A stretch of 35,218 nucleotides of DNA from a bacterium (GTDB lineage Bacteria; Bacillota; Sulfobacillia; UBA995). The position numbers and the translations under genes are program-made. Positions 15,537 through 24,812 of the stretch are shown here, piece by piece (position 1 is the first letter of the stretch; the number at the start of each line of letters is the position of its first letter). Where the stretch lies: NCBI GenBank assembly GCA_031082145.1, contig JAVHLP010000017.1, positions 1-35,218 on the forward strand, read 5' to 3'. The notes under the pieces are model-generated. The model was not told the DNA's origin. It saw nothing but the letters and a program-made list of their open reading frames with translations, and did no database searches.

Positions 15537-16737
15537 GGGGCCTGATACCGGCATCTGAGTCAAACAGCACCTCGCCGTCGACGATGACCGTGCGGCAGCG
15601 GGTGTAAGTGGCGAAGGGATGGCCGTCCCAGATGGCGATATCGGCGTCCTTCCCCGCTTCCAGGCTGCCGAGGCGATGCCCGAGGCCCAGGATCTCGGCG
15701 GCGTTAATGGTGACCGCACGGAAAGCGTCCTCCTCCGGCATGCCGTGGCGGACCGCCATCCCGCAATGGACCGGCAGCCAGCGCGTGTTCGAACTCTCGT
15801 CCACCTGGATGGCCACCTTGACACCGGCCCGGGCCAGGATGCCGGGGTTCTCCAGGGTGAACTTCTCCAGTTCCATCTTGAACCTGGCCATGTGCAAGGG
15901 ACCGACCGTGCAGGGGACTCCCCTGGCGGCGAGTTGTTCGGCTACCCGGTAGCCCTCGGTGGCGTGCTCGATGACCAGGTCCAGGCCGAACTCCTCGGCG
16001 ATGCGGACCGCGGTCATGATGTCGTCCGCCCGGTGGGCGTGGATGCGCGCCTTCATCTCCCGGCGGAGCACCCGGGCCAGGGCCTCCCAGCGCAAGTCGC
16101 GCTCGGGGTACTTGGGCCGGCGGGAACCCTCTTTCTTCTCTTCGGCCTCCTCCTCCGCCTGGCTGAACTTCTCCAGGTAGTTGGCTGCCGAGACCAAGGC
16201 CTCCCGCAACACGGCGGCGTTGCCCATGCGGGTGGAGGGCATCTTCTTCTGATCGCCGAAGACCTTCTTCGGGTTCTCGCCCAGGGCCATCTTCATGGCC
16301 TCGGTGCCGGGGATGACCATCTCCTCCACCGTCCGGCCTCGCAGCTTGATGGCCACGCCGGTACCGCCGATGACGTTTCCCGAGCCGGGTCCGGTGAAGA
16401 CGGTGGTCACACCGGCCGCTACCACGTCGGGTACCGAGGGGTCGTCCGGGTTGAGGGAGTCGATGCCGCGCACCTGGGGCGTAAGCGGGTTGGTCATCTC
16501 GTTTCCGTCGTCGTGAGCCCAGACCCAGGGCTCACCGAACACGCAGATGTGGCAGTGGGCGTCGATCAATCCGGGGGTTACCCAACGGCCCGTCGCGTCG
16601 ATGACGCGCGCTCCATCGGGTACCGCTAGGTCCCGGTCCACGGCGGTGATTTTGCCCTTGTCGATAAGGACGGTGCCCGCTTCTACCGTTCCCCGGGTGA
16701 TGGTGAGGATCTTCCCGTTCACGATGGCGACCGGCAA
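15523..16737 (-). CDS. Amidohydrolase (imidazolonepropionase-like superfamily member)
   Basis: A 404-residue metal-dependent hydrolase. The N-terminal strand domain MPVAIVNGKILTITRG leads into the first metal motif TPGLIDAHCHI (H61, H63). ARIHAHRADDI and LVIEHATEGYRVAEQL supply the later histidines, and VAIQVDESS carries the terminal aspartate where relatives usually read ATDHP. The C-terminal IAIWDGHPFATYTRCRTVIVDGEVLF (in parts: IAIWDGHPF, VIVDGEVLF) closes the composite domain. A charged insertion rich in Glu and Lys lies near residue 195-210. The start is TTG at 16737 with AAGGGAGA upstream. It is 14 bases downstream of the HAD gene and overlaps the MoaD-like gene. The substrate is not evident. 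Confidence 0.88.
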   Translation of the reverse strand: MPVAIVNGKILTITRGTVEAGTVLIDKGKITAVDRDLAVPDGARVIDATGRWVTPGLIDAHCHICVFGEPWVWAHDDGNEMTNPLTPQVRGIDSLNPDDPSVPDVVAAGVTTVFTGPGSGNVIGGTGVAIKLRGRTVEEMVIPGTEAMKMALGENPKKVFGDQKKMPSTRMGNAAVLREALVSAANYLEKFSQAEEEAEEKKEGSRRPKYPERDLRWEALARVLRREMKARIHAHRADDIMTAVRIAEEFGLDLVIEHATEGYRVAEQLAARGVPCTVGPLHMARFKMELEKFTLENPGILARAGVKVAIQVDESSNTRWLPVHCGMAVRHGMPEEDAFRAVTINAAEILGLGHRLGSLEAGKDADIAIWDGHPFATYTRCRTVIVDGEVLFDSDAGIRPRDPR

Positions 16738-16751
16738 GATGGATTCTCCCT

Positions 16752-17480
16752 TCAGGGGTTTCCCCGACTTTCGACCGGCGCCCCGGGAACTCCTCCCGGC
16801 ACCCTCAGCACCGCCAGGAGATCCTCCAGCTTCCCCCTCTCGCCCGTGCCGCCGGCGGAGTTGGTGACGTGGAAGACTCTCATACCGGCGGCCCGGGCTC
16901 CCGCCAAATCCATGGCCGGGTCATCTCCTGCCATCATGCACTCCTCTGGCCGGCAACCGAGGAGGCAAGCCACCTCGGCGTAGTACTCGGGATGGGGCTT
17001 GCAGAAGTGCATTATCTCGTAGCTGGTGATGAGATCGAAGGGCAGGTCGGCGAGGCCCGCCCAGCGAAGCCTCTCCCTGACGGCCACGAGAGGGAACACC
17101 GGGTTGGTTGCCACCGCGGTCCTGAATCCCGCCCGCTGAATGGCTTGCACAACCGTCCGGGCGGCGGGAACCGGCCGGGCGTAGGCATGAAGGCGGGGGA
17201 AGTCCCTCCGGTAGAAATCCTCGAAGATGGGCCTGAGTTCTTCCTCCGCCAGGCCCAGGCGGGGGAAGAAGTCCTCGCGGAACACCATCTGGTTGGTGCG
17301 GGAGGGGTCGCGGTCGGCCACCATGGCCCCGGTGCTCCGCATGAGTTCCCTGACGAAGCGCTCCGGCGGGAGGTAGGCCTCCACCCGACAGGCCACCGCC
17401 TGCAGGTAGGCGGGGAGAAAGGTGTCCAGGTCGATGTCCAGCAAGGTACCGTCGAGGTCGAAGAGCACCGCTCGTGGCAA
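16752..17480 (-). CDS. HAD-superfamily hydrolase
   Basis: A 242-residue HAD phosphatase. Motif I is LFDLDGTLLD (nucleophile D8 and acid/base D10), motif II is TAVATNPVFP, the motif III lysine is in CKPHPEYY, and motif IV is MMAGDDPAMDLAGA. A helical cap lies between motifs I and II (residues 15-110). Such enzymes usually dephosphorylate small metabolites such as phosphoglycolate; the substrate here is not known. The start is TTG at 17480 with GGGAGGT about 7 bases upstream. It heads the leftward operon with the amidohydrolase, MoaD-like and M20 genes, and its 5' end nearly touches the divergent PIG-L gene. Confidence 0.9.
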   Translation of the reverse strand: MPRAVLFDLDGTLLDIDLDTFLPAYLQAVACRVEAYLPPERFVRELMRSTGAMVADRDPSRTNQMVFREDFFPRLGLAEEELRPIFEDFYRRDFPRLHAYARPVPAARTVVQAIQRAGFRTAVATNPVFPLVAVRERLRWAGLADLPFDLITSYEIMHFCKPHPEYYAEVACLLGCRPEECMMAGDDPAMDLAGARAAGMRVFHVTNSAGGTGERGKLEDLLAVLRVPGGVPGAPVESRGNP

Positions 17481-17502
17481 GCCCGTTACCTCCCGTTCGC
17501 TA

Positions 17503-18189
17503 TTGGCAATCGTCGCTCACCCGGATGATGAGGCCTTCGGCCCGGGGGCGACCCTCGCGCACTACGCCGGCCGGGGCGTCCGGGTCTACCTGGCCTGCGC
17601 TACCCGGGGTGAGGCGGGCCGGCGCCGCGGCTCTCCTCCCTTTTGTACCCCGGCCGAGCTGGGGGCGGTCCGGGAGGGCGAACTCCGCCGCTCTGCGCGG
17701 GTGCTGGGAGTGTCCGCCGTGTTCCTGCTGGGACTGCCGGACGGCGAGGTGGCCAAAGCCGATCCTGACGCCTCCGCCCGCCGCCTTGCCCTGGTCATGA
17801 CCCGGACCCGGCCCGAGGTGGTCATCACCTTCGGCCCCGAAGGCAGCCTGTCGCCGCACCCGGACCATGTGGCGGTCTGCCACCTGACTACCCGGGCCTT
17901 CCTGTCCCTGCCGGAGGCGGGGCGGCCGGCCCGGATCTTCCACTACCTGTCGCCCTGGCGCTACAGCCCCCCGGCGACGGCCGGGGGAACGCTGGTCGAG
18001 TTGGATGTCTCGGCTTACCGGGCCCGCCGGCTGGAGGCCCTCAAGTGCCACCTTACCCAGGTGCAGCAGGTGGCGTGGTTGTTTGGACCGGCCGCCGAGG
18101 TCGCCGCCTCTTTTCCCGGCCACGACCGTTTTCGCCTGGCCTATCCCGACCGGGCCGGCGAACTCGACGACCTCTTCGACGGCATCTAG
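17503..18189 (+). CDS. PIG-L family deacetylase
   Basis: A zinc-dependent N-deacetylase of the PIG-L/LmbE family, about 228 residues from this start. The zinc and catalytic motif AHPDDEAFGPGATLA is at the N-terminus and the second zinc motif SPHPDHVAVCH is near residue 120. Family members deacetylate N-acetylglucosaminyl lipids, bacillithiol or mycothiol precursors and other amino sugars. The start is uncertain: the TTG at 17503 gives a normal family N-terminus but has no visible ribosome binding site, while a GTG at 17422 preceded by GGGGAG would overlap the divergent HAD gene by about 59 bases. Its stop codon overlaps that of the convergent plsY homologue (CTAG at 18186-18189). Confidence 0.82.
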   Translation: MAIVAHPDDEAFGPGATLAHYAGRGVRVYLACATRGEAGRRRGSPPFCTPAELGAVREGELRRSARVLGVSAVFLLGLPDGEVAKADPDASARRLALVMTRTRPEVVITFGPEGSLSPHPDHVAVCHLTTRAFLSLPEAGRPARIFHYLSPWRYSPPATAGGTLVELDVSAYRARRLEALKCHLTQVQQVAWLFGPAAEVAASFPGHDRFRLAYPDRAGELDDLFDGI

Positions 18190-18779
18190 GCGGGGTTGCC
18201 GGTCTCCTTCATGGCTCCGGAGGCCCAGCGGATCCAGGCCCGGATCTGCTTGACGGCCAGCAGGCACGCTGCTCCCAGTCCGAACCAGAAGTGCTGCCAG
18301 GAACTCAGGTGAGCCCCCAGCACCACCGGGAGCGCGGTGCAGGCCAGCAGGGAACTCAGGTACTTGTGGCGGGTGACCATGTAGCTTAGGGCCCAGAAGG
18401 GAAGGAGCAGGACCAGGACCCACCAGGCGATGGACACCATCCCGCCCATGAAGGTGGCCAGCCCACCGCCCCCTTCGAAACGAAGCCAGATCGACCAGTT
18501 GTGGCCCAGCATGGCCCAGAGCAGGGCCAGTAAGGGGGCGAAGGCAACCTCTCCGAAGTAGGTGCCGGCCCACCACACCGCCAGGGCACCCTTGCCGGCA
18601 TCGCCCACGGCGGTGATGATGCCGGGGATCACCCCGGCCCGGAGGAGCACGTTGGTGGCCCCCGCATTGCGGCTGCCCACCCGGCGGATGTCGATACCTC
18701 GGAAGAGACGCGCGGTCAGGTAAGCGACGGGAGTCGCTCCCAGGAGGTAGCTCGCCAGAAACAACTTCAGGTAGACCAC
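18186..18779 (-). CDS. plsY: PlsY-family glycerol-3-phosphate acyltransferase homologue, divergent
   Basis: A 197-residue multi-pass membrane protein of the PlsY family, which acylates glycerol-3-phosphate from acyl phosphate. The N-terminus LKLFLASYLLGATPVAYL is the first helix. Motif 1 is GSRNAGATNVLLRAG, where most relatives have GSGN. Motif 2 is GHNWSIWLRFEGGGGLAT, where the usual GGKG lysine is a glycine. Motif 3, normally HRENI-like with a following glutamate, is not recognisable (KQIRAWIRWASGAMKE). The GTG at 18779 is chosen because GGGAGG lies 8 bases upstream; a GTG at 18788 overlaps that site. The gene is 15 bases after murB. The changed motifs make canonical activity doubtful; a second plsY elsewhere is possible. 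Confidence 0.8.
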   Translation of the reverse strand: MVYLKLFLASYLLGATPVAYLTARLFRGIDIRRVGSRNAGATNVLLRAGVIPGIITAVGDAGKGALAVWWAGTYFGEVAFAPLLALLWAMLGHNWSIWLRFEGGGGLATFMGGMVSIAWWVLVLLLPFWALSYMVTRHKYLSSLLACTALPVVLGAHLSSWQHFWFGLGAACLLAVKQIRAWIRWASGAMKETGNPA

Positions 18780-18794
18780 GCCCGACACCTCCCG

Positions 18795-19724
18795 TCAGCC
18801 GGCATCCACGCCGACGATTCTCAACTCCGGCTCAAGTTCAACACCCCTGAGTTCTCGTACCGTCTGCCGGATCCGGTCCATCAGCGCCAGGACGTCGCGG
18901 GCGGTCGCCGCGCCGACGTTGACGATGAACCCCGCGTGGCGCGTTGACACCTGGGCGTCGCCCACGCGCAGACCCCTTAGTCCGGCCTCCTCGATCAGAG
19001 CGCCCGCGAAGTGGCCCTCGGGACGACGGAACACGCTGCCGGCACTCCTCTGGTCCAAGGGCTGCCGCTCCTGCCGGCGCCGGCGGTACTCCTCCATCCG
19101 TTCCCGGATGGCGGCCGGCGATCCTGTCCGCAGCCGGAGGACGGCCTCAACTACCAGTTGCCGGTCCCCAATAGAGCTCCGCCGGTAGCCGAAAGCGAGG
19201 TCGGAAGCCGTAAGTCGCAGCCGCCGCCCTCCCGCTTCCAGGATCGCGCACTCCTCCACCACGTCCGCCATCTCGCCGCCGTAGGCCCCCGCGTTCATCA
19301 CGACAGCCCCGCCCAGACTGCCGGGGATCCCGGAGGCGAACTCCAGCCCGGACATCCCTCGCCGGGCGGCAAAGGCCGCGACCTCCGCCAGGGGCGCTCC
19401 TCCCCCGGCCCGGATCCGCCGCCCGTCGTCCCCGGGGAGTTCGGACAGCTCCCCGAGTCCCGTCATCTTGATGACCAGCCCACGGCAGCCGCCGTCCCGG
19501 ACCAGTAGGTTGGTCCCCAGGCCGATGACCGTTACCGGCATTCCGTGCTCCGCCGCAAAGGCCAGGCAGACCTCGAGTTCTCCCCGGTTCTCGGGTTCCA
19601 CCAGGAGGTCGGCCGGGCCGCCGATGCCGAACGAGGTATGGCGGGCCATGGGTTCATTGACCCGTAGGCGACCGGCAGGCAGCAGCCGGGCCAGCTCAGG
19701 CGCAAGGTCGCCGTAGCCGGTCAT
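18795..19724 (-). CDS. murB: UDP-N-acetylenolpyruvoylglucosamine reductase
   Basis: A 309-residue FAD-dependent reductase that makes UDP-N-acetylmuramic acid in the second committed step of peptidoglycan precursor synthesis. FAD-binding features are visible: HTSFGIGGPADLLVEP (residues 29-44), VIGLGTNLLVRDGG, and SGLEFASGIPGSLGGAVVMNAGAYG (in parts: LEFASGIPG, VMNAGAYGGE). The catalytic serine lies in SAGSVFRRP and the C-terminal catalytic glutamate in LEPELRIVG. FGYRRSS fits the type II branch common in Gram-positive bacteria. The ATG at 19724 has GGGGAGG upstream; the longer frame from 19856 adds unsupported residues. It is the first gene of a pair with the plsY homologue. Confidence 0.95.
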   Translation of the reverse strand: MTGYGDLAPELARLLPAGRLRVNEPMARHTSFGIGGPADLLVEPENRGELEVCLAFAAEHGMPVTVIGLGTNLLVRDGGCRGLVIKMTGLGELSELPGDDGRRIRAGGGAPLAEVAAFAARRGMSGLEFASGIPGSLGGAVVMNAGAYGGEMADVVEECAILEAGGRRLRLTASDLAFGYRRSSIGDRQLVVEAVLRLRTGSPAAIRERMEEYRRRRQERQPLDQRSAGSVFRRPEGHFAGALIEEAGLRGLRVGDAQVSTRHAGFIVNVGAATARDVLALMDRIRQTVRELRGVELEPELRIVGVDAG

Positions 19725-19870
19725 GGCTTCCTCCCCGTTCGTCCTGCAACTTACTATTCCACTCCCCGACCGCCATGTTCCTGCCGGTCCCCTTCCACAG
19801 GCGGGCCCGCCCTGTATGATTCCGGCTATGCCGGCAAAGACTACCGGCAAAATCATCCGGAGGTGGCATC

Positions 19871-20053
19871 ATGAGTACCTTTCACCTCATCCACATCATA
19901 GTCGGGGCCTGGCTGGTCCTGGCTCCCCTGGTCGGCATCTTTGCGACCTTCCAGGGGCTGGTGTGGAACAGCGTGATCATCGGGGCAGTGGTCGGCCTGT
20001 ATAATGCCTGGTACCTGTTTGGCCGGCAGCGGGCGGAGGTCAAGCGGACCTGA
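19871..20053 (+). CDS. Small SPW-repeat membrane protein
   Basis: A 60-residue hydrophobic protein with two predicted membrane helices, IIVGAWLVLAPLVGIFA and VIIGAVVGLYNAWYLFG, matching the SPW repeat pattern (GAWL..AP ... N..I.GA). Function of the family is unknown. The ATG at 19871 has GGAGGTGG 7 bases upstream, which is strong support for such a short gene. A TATGAT box at 19815-19820 is a possible -10 element, with no good -35. Small inverted repeats (GCGGGCCCGC at 19801-19810 and TGCCGG/CCGGCA near 19830-19850) lie in the leader. Its 3' end overlaps the convergent methyltransferase gene by 14 bases. Confidence 0.8.
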   Translation: MSTFHLIHIIVGAWLVLAPLVGIFATFQGLVWNSVIIGAVVGLYNAWYLFGRQRAEVKRT

Positions 20054-21419
20054 CCAGCAGGGCCACCGCCTCCACGTGGGCCGTCATGGGGAACATGTCC
20101 AGCGGGATGACCTCCTCGGTCCGGTAACCCCGCCCGGCCAGGAAAGCCAGGTCGCGGGCAAGCGTTGCGGGGTTGCAGGATACGTAAACGACCCGTGGCG
20201 ACCCTAGCCCGGCGATGGCTTCCAGGGCCGGCGGGGCGCACCCCCGTCTTGGTGGGTCGAGGACCACCGCCCGGGCCGTTAGTCCCGAACGGACGAGTCC
20301 GGGGAGCACCGCTTCGGCTTCTCCCCGGACAAACCGTACGTTCGTGACCCGGTTGGCTGCCGCGTTGCGCCTCGCATCCTCAACCGCTGGAGCGTGGGAT
20401 TCGACCCCCAGCACCAGTCCCGCCCTCTCCGCCAGGCAAAGGGTGATGGTGCCGATGCCCGCGTACACCTCGATGACCGTGTCGCCGGGCCCGGCGGCGG
20501 CCCGATCCGCCGCCAGCTGGCAGAGGACCTCGGCCTGGCCGGGGTTCACCTGGAAGAAGGAACCGGGCGAGATCCGGAAACGATGGGGTCCCAGCCGGTC
20601 GGTGAGGTACCCCCTGCCGGCCACGATTCGCGTGTGGGGGCCGAGGATGACATTCGTGCGCCTGGGGTTGACGTTCTGGGCGACGGTGACCACTTCCGGC
20701 ACCTGCTCGCGGAGAGACCGGGCGAGCGAGCGAACCCCAGGAAGCTGTGACTCCCTGGTCACTAGCACCACCATGACCTCCCCGGTGGCGGCCGCCGAAC
20801 GCACCAGAATGTGCCGCAGCGATCCGGCGCCGGTGTCCTCGTCGTAGGCCTCGATGCCGTGACGCCGTGCCAGGTCGACCGTTGCGGCCAGCGCCTGGCT
20901 GTTCAAGGGGTGCTGGATGGCGCACTCTCCGACCTCCACCAGGTTGTGGGTCCCCGCTTCGTAGATGCCCGCCGCCAGCCGGCGGCCTCTCCCGTCGCGC
21001 ACCATGGTCGTGGGGAACTGCGCCTTGTTGCGGTAGCCCCACAGTTCGGGCGCCGGCCGGCAGGAGTCTACCGGCACCTCGCCGAGTTTCCCGATCCGCG
21101 CCAGGGCGTCGACGACCAACTGGCGCTTGAACTCCAACTGGGACTCGTAGTGTATGTGCTGCAACTGGCAGCCGCCGCAACGGCCGGCCAGCCGGCAGCG
21201 CGGCGGCACCCGGGAGGGAGCAGGGATCAGGACTTCCAGCAGGCGGGCCTGGGCGTACTGGCGATGAGTCCGGGTGATGATGGCCCGTACGCGGTCCCCG
21301 GGAGCCGTTCCGGCCACGAACACCGCCATCCCGCAGTGGCGGCCGATGCCGTCCCCGCCGGCGGCGAGACCGCTGATCGCAAGCTCGATTTCCTGTCCTG
21401 GCCGCAAGAGCCCCGCCAA
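20040..21419 (-). CDS. rlmD: 23S rRNA (uracil-C5) methyltransferase, RlmD/TrmA family
   Basis: A 459-residue S-adenosylmethionine-dependent RNA methyltransferase. Residues 1-60 form a TRAM RNA-binding domain. CRLAGRCGGCQLQH near residue 75 plus a later cysteine (VGECAIQ) form the [4Fe-4S] site. The Rossmann catalytic domain has VIEVYAGIGTITLCLA (SAM motif I), VLDPPRRGC and the catalytic cysteine in VYVSCNPATLARDL, followed by the C-terminal DMFPMTAHVEAVALL. The start is TTG at 21419 with GGGGAG upstream. The TrmA family also contains RlmC/RlmCD enzymes with different target uracils, so the exact site (1939, 747 or both) is not fixed by sequence alone. Confidence 0.88.
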   Translation of the reverse strand: MAGLLRPGQEIELAISGLAAGGDGIGRHCGMAVFVAGTAPGDRVRAIITRTHRQYAQARLLEVLIPAPSRVPPRCRLAGRCGGCQLQHIHYESQLEFKRQLVVDALARIGKLGEVPVDSCRPAPELWGYRNKAQFPTTMVRDGRGRRLAAGIYEAGTHNLVEVGECAIQHPLNSQALAATVDLARRHGIEAYDEDTGAGSLRHILVRSAAATGEVMVVLVTRESQLPGVRSLARSLREQVPEVVTVAQNVNPRRTNVILGPHTRIVAGRGYLTDRLGPHRFRISPGSFFQVNPGQAEVLCQLAADRAAAGPGDTVIEVYAGIGTITLCLAERAGLVLGVESHAPAVEDARRNAAANRVTNVRFVRGEAEAVLPGLVRSGLTARAVVLDPPRRGCAPPALEAIAGLGSPRVVYVSCNPATLARDLAFLAGRGYRTEEVIPLDMFPMTAHVEAVALLVRSA

Positions 21420-21593
21420 CCCGCGCTCCCCCCAGCCCGGGTTCTCTTCTCCGCCAACACCCTACCTTCCCCCGAGTCACGCCGATATATGGCTCACATC
21501 CCCTGCTCGCTCGATCGAGGCCGGAGGGGCCCGCAGGAGCGACCGGGCCGGGGAGGGAATTACTAGCATAGCCTCGATATGAAGGGGGCGGCG
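21420..21593. promoter_or_regulatory. Intergenic region upstream of hut operon
   Basis: This gap separates the leftward methyltransferase gene and the rightward hut operon. It holds a 10-bp palindrome CTCGATCGAG (21510-21519), flanked by the short inverted pair CCTGC and GCAGG at about 21502 and 21533. An operator is possible but I found no convincing promoter hexamers and no known Hut regulator gene next to it. Confidence 0.35.
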
Positions 21594-23126
21594 ATGATCG
21601 GCCGGGTGGAACTGGATGGGACCAGCCTCACGCTGGAGGACCTGGAACGGGTGGCGGCGGGACAAACCCAGGTCGCGCTGACGGCGGAAGCCTGGACCCG
21701 GGTCACCGCCGCCCGGGCGGTGATCGAAGACGCGCTGCGGCAGGGAAAGGTCATCTATGGCGTCACCACCGGCTTCGGCAACTTCAGCGAAGTCCCCATC
21801 TCCCCCTCCGAGGTCCGCCAGCTGCAGCGGAATCTCCTCTTAAGCCATGCCGCCGGTGTGGGCGACCCCCTGCCCGAGCCGGCGGTGCGGGCCATGATCC
21901 TCTTGCGGGCCAACTCGCTTGCCTCCGGCTACTCGGGAGTGCGCCCGGAAGTCATCCGAGCGCTGCTTGACCTGCTGGAACATGGCCTGCACCCGGTGGT
22001 GCCGGTCCAGGGCTCGGTGGGCGCCAGCGGCGACCTGGCTCCCCTGGCGCATGTAGCCCTGGCCCTGATCGGCGAGGGCGAGGTGTTCTGGAAAGCCCGG
22101 CGCGTTCCGGCGGCCGAAGCTCTGGGCAAGGCCGGCCTCAAGCCCTTGACCCTGGAGGCCAAGGAGGGTCTGGCCCTCATCAACGGCACCCAGTTCATGA
22201 CCGCTCTCGGGGCCCTGGCCGTGCTGGGCGCCGACCGCGTCAGCCGGGTGGCCGACGTGGCCGCGGCCATGACCTGCGAGGCACTGCGCGGCACGGACGC
22301 CTCGGCGTCGGATCGGTTCGCCGCCCTCCGACCTCACCCCGGCCACGGCCGGGCGGCCGCCAACCTCAGGCGCCTTCTGGCCGGCAGCCAACTGGTTAGC
22401 CGGCCGGGCGAGATCCGGGTACAAGATCCCTACGTGCTGCGCTGCGTCCCCCAGGTCCACGGGGCCGGCAAGGACGTCCTTGCCCATGTCCGGCAGGTGA
22501 TAGAGCGGGAACTGAACGCCGTCACCGACAACCCCCTGGTATTCCCGGGGGAGGGCCTGATCCTGTCCGGCGGTAACTTCCACGGCCAGCCCCTGGCCCT
22601 GGCCCTGGACTACCTGGCGATGGCCCTGGCCGAGTGGGCTGACATTGCCGAGCGGAGGATCGAGCGCCTGCTGAACCCCCAGCTGAGCGGGCTCCCGGCT
22701 TTCCTGGTGAGAGCGGGAGGCCTCAACTCCGGTCTCATGCTGGCGCAGTATACCGCGGCGGCCCTGGTGTCGGAGAACAAGGTCCTGTGCCACCCGGCCA
22801 GTGTGGACTCCATCCCGACCTCGGCCAACCAGGAAGACCATGTCAGCATGGGGGCCATCGCCGCCCGGAAGGCCGGCCTGGTCCTGGCCAACACCGAGCG
22901 GGTGCTGGCCATCGAACTGCTGTGCGCCGCCCAGGCGCTTGACTTCCGGGATCTGGACGGGGCCGGACCCGCCGTCCGCAGGGCCCACGGCAGGATCCGG
23001 GAACGGCTGCCCCGGCTGGAGGAAGATCGTATGCTAAGCCCGGACATCGAGGCCGTGGCCGGCCTTGTCCGGTCGGGGGAGCTGCTGTCGGCGGTTGAAG
23101 AAGTCACGGGGAGCCTCGCCCCTTGA
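21594..23126 (+). CDS. hutH: Histidine ammonia-lyase
   Basis: A 510-residue enzyme that removes ammonia from L-histidine to give urocanate, the first step of histidine degradation. The MIO electrophile forms from Ala-Ser-Gly at residues 144-146 in [14 protein letters not shown]. Other active-site parts are Y55 in [34 protein letters not shown] and [15 protein letters not shown]. The ATG at 21594 is preferred because AAGGGGGCGG lies just upstream and the length then equals the family norm; the ATG at 21579 has no site at a useful distance. It begins a hutH-hutU-hutI run on one strand. Confidence 0.96.
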   Translation: MIGRVELDGTSLTLEDLERVAAGQTQVALTAEAWTRVTAARAVIEDALRQGKVIYGVTTGFGNFSEVPISPSEVRQLQRNLLLSHAAGVGDPLPEPAVRAMILLRANSLASGYSGVRPEVIRALLDLLEHGLHPVVPVQGSVGASGDLAPLAHVALALIGEGEVFWKARRVPAAEALGKAGLKPLTLEAKEGLALINGTQFMTALGALAVLGADRVSRVADVAAAMTCEALRGTDASASDRFAALRPHPGHGRAAANLRRLLAGSQLVSRPGEIRVQDPYVLRCVPQVHGAGKDVLAHVRQVIERELNAVTDNPLVFPGEGLILSGGNFHGQPLALALDYLAMALAEWADIAERRIERLLNPQLSGLPAFLVRAGGLNSGLMLAQYTAAALVSENKVLCHPASVDSIPTSANQEDHVSMGAIAARKAGLVLANTERVLAIELLCAAQALDFRDLDGAGPAVRRAHGRIRERLPRLEEDRMLSPDIEAVAGLVRSGELLSAVEEVTGSLAP

Positions 23127-23154
23127 GGTACCCGTTTCCAGGGAGGGAGAAGCC

Positions 23155-24810
23155 GTGTCCCGGCGGAGTGTGAGGGCACCTCGGGGCGTCGCCCTGAGCT
23201 GCAAGGGATGGCCCCAGGAAGCGGCCTTGCGGATGCTCATGAACAACCTCGATCCCGAGGTGGCGGAGAAGCCCGATGAGCTCATTGTGTACGGCGGTAA
23301 CGCCAAGGCGGCCCGGAACTGGAAGTGCTTCGACGCGCTGGTCCGGTGCTTGCGGGAACTGGAGGCCGACGAGACCTTGCTGGTGCAGTCGGGGAAGCCG
23401 GTCGGCGTCTTCCGCACTCATCCCCGGGCCCCCCGCGTCCTGATCGCCAACTCGCTGCTGGTGCCCAAGTGGGCTACCTGGGAACACTTCTGGGAACTGG
23501 AAGGCCGGGGCCTCATGATGTACGGGCAGATGACGGCGGGATCCTGGATCTACATCGGCACCCAGGGGATCATCCAGGGTACCTACGAGACCCTGGCCGA
23601 GATGGCCCGCCGCCATTTTGGCGGCAGCCTGAAAGGCCGGGTGGTCCTGACCGCCGGCCTTGGCGGCATGGGCGGGGCCCAACCGCTGGCCGTCACCATG
23701 AACGAGGGTGTGGCCCTGGTGGTGGAGGTCGATGAGCGGCGGGCGGCTCGCCGGGCCGGCCAGGGTTTCTGCGACGAGATCACCGCCGACCTGGACGACG
23801 CCATCCGCCGGGCCGAATCGGCCCGGCGGGAGGGAAGACCCCTCTCCATCGCCCTGATCGGGAACGCCGCTCAGACCCACCCCGAACTGGTGCGGCGGGG
23901 GTTCGTGGCCGACGTGGTTACCGACCAGACCTCCGCCCACGACCCCCTCCGGGGATACGTCCCGCCGGGACTCACCGTCGCCGATTCGGCCGCCCTGGCC
24001 GAGCGGGACCCCGCCGAGCACGTCCGGCGGGCCATGGCCGGAATGGCCATCCACTGCCGGGCTATTCTGGACTTGCAGCGAGCCGGGGCGGTAGCCTTTG
24101 ACTACGGGAATAACCTCCGCGGCCACGCCCTGGCCGCGGGAGTGGAGGATGCCTTTGCCTACCCCGGCTTTGTGCCCGCCTACATCCGGCCCCTCTTCTG
24201 CGAGGGGAAGGGCCCCTTCCGGTGGGCGGCCTTGTCGGGCGACCCATCCGACCTCTATCGTACCGACCAGGCCGTACTGGAGGCGTTTCCGGAGAACGAG
24301 AGCCTGGCCCGCTGGATCCGCCTGGCCGGGGAGAGGATTCCCTTCCAGGGCCTCCCCGCCCGCATCTGCTGGCTCGGGTATGGCGAGCGGGATCGCATGG
24401 GCCTCCTCTTCAACGACCTGGTGCGCCGGGGCGATCTCAAGGCTCCCGTGGTCATCGGCCGGGACCATCTAGACGCGGGGTCGGTCGCCTCGCCCTACCG
24501 GGAGACCGAGGCCATGCTGGACGGCAGCGACGCGGTGGCCGACTGGCCCATCCTCAACGCCCTGCTCAACACGGCGGCGGGCGCCACCTGGGTGTCGGTC
24601 CACCACGGTGGCGGGGTGGGCATCGGCTACTCGCTGCACGCGGGAATGGTGGTGGTGGCCGACGGCACCGGCGAGGCGGCGGACCGGCTGGAGTGCGTGC
24701 TGACTACCGACCCGGGCACCGGGGTGATGCGGCACGCCGACGCCGGCTATCCCGAGGCCCACGAGACAGCCAGGCGCAAGGGACTGAAGCTCCCCTTGGT
24801 GACCGGTTAG
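23155..24810 (+). CDS. hutU: Urocanate hydratase
   Basis: A 551-residue NAD+-containing enzyme that converts urocanate to imidazolonepropionate. Seen are [12 protein letters not shown] at the N-terminus, the NAD-binding segment [15 protein letters not shown] (163-177), [22 protein letters not shown] and the catalytic cysteine C349 in [13 protein letters not shown]. The C-terminal [15 protein letters not shown] is also intact. The GTG at 23155 has GGGAGGGAG upstream and gives the normal length; the longer frame from 23065 lies inside hutH. The gap from hutH is 28 bases and the gap to hutI is 2 bases, so the three genes form one operon. Confidence 0.96.
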   Translation: MSRRSVRAPRGVALSCKGWPQEAALRMLMNNLDPEVAEKPDELIVYGGNAKAARNWKCFDALVRCLRELEADETLLVQSGKPVGVFRTHPRAPRVLIANSLLVPKWATWEHFWELEGRGLMMYGQMTAGSWIYIGTQGIIQGTYETLAEMARRHFGGSLKGRVVLTAGLGGMGGAQPLAVTMNEGVALVVEVDERRAARRAGQGFCDEITADLDDAIRRAESARREGRPLSIALIGNAAQTHPELVRRGFVADVVTDQTSAHDPLRGYVPPGLTVADSAALAERDPAEHVRRAMAGMAIHCRAILDLQRAGAVAFDYGNNLRGHALAAGVEDAFAYPGFVPAYIRPLFCEGKGPFRWAALSGDPSDLYRTDQAVLEAFPENESLARWIRLAGERIPFQGLPARICWLGYGERDRMGLLFNDLVRRGDLKAPVVIGRDHLDAGSVASPYRETEAMLDGSDAVADWPILNALLNTAAGATWVSVHHGGGVGIGYSLHAGMVVVADGTGEAADRLECVLTTDPGTGVMRHADAGYPEAHETARRKGLKLPLVTG

Positions 24811-24812
24811 CC

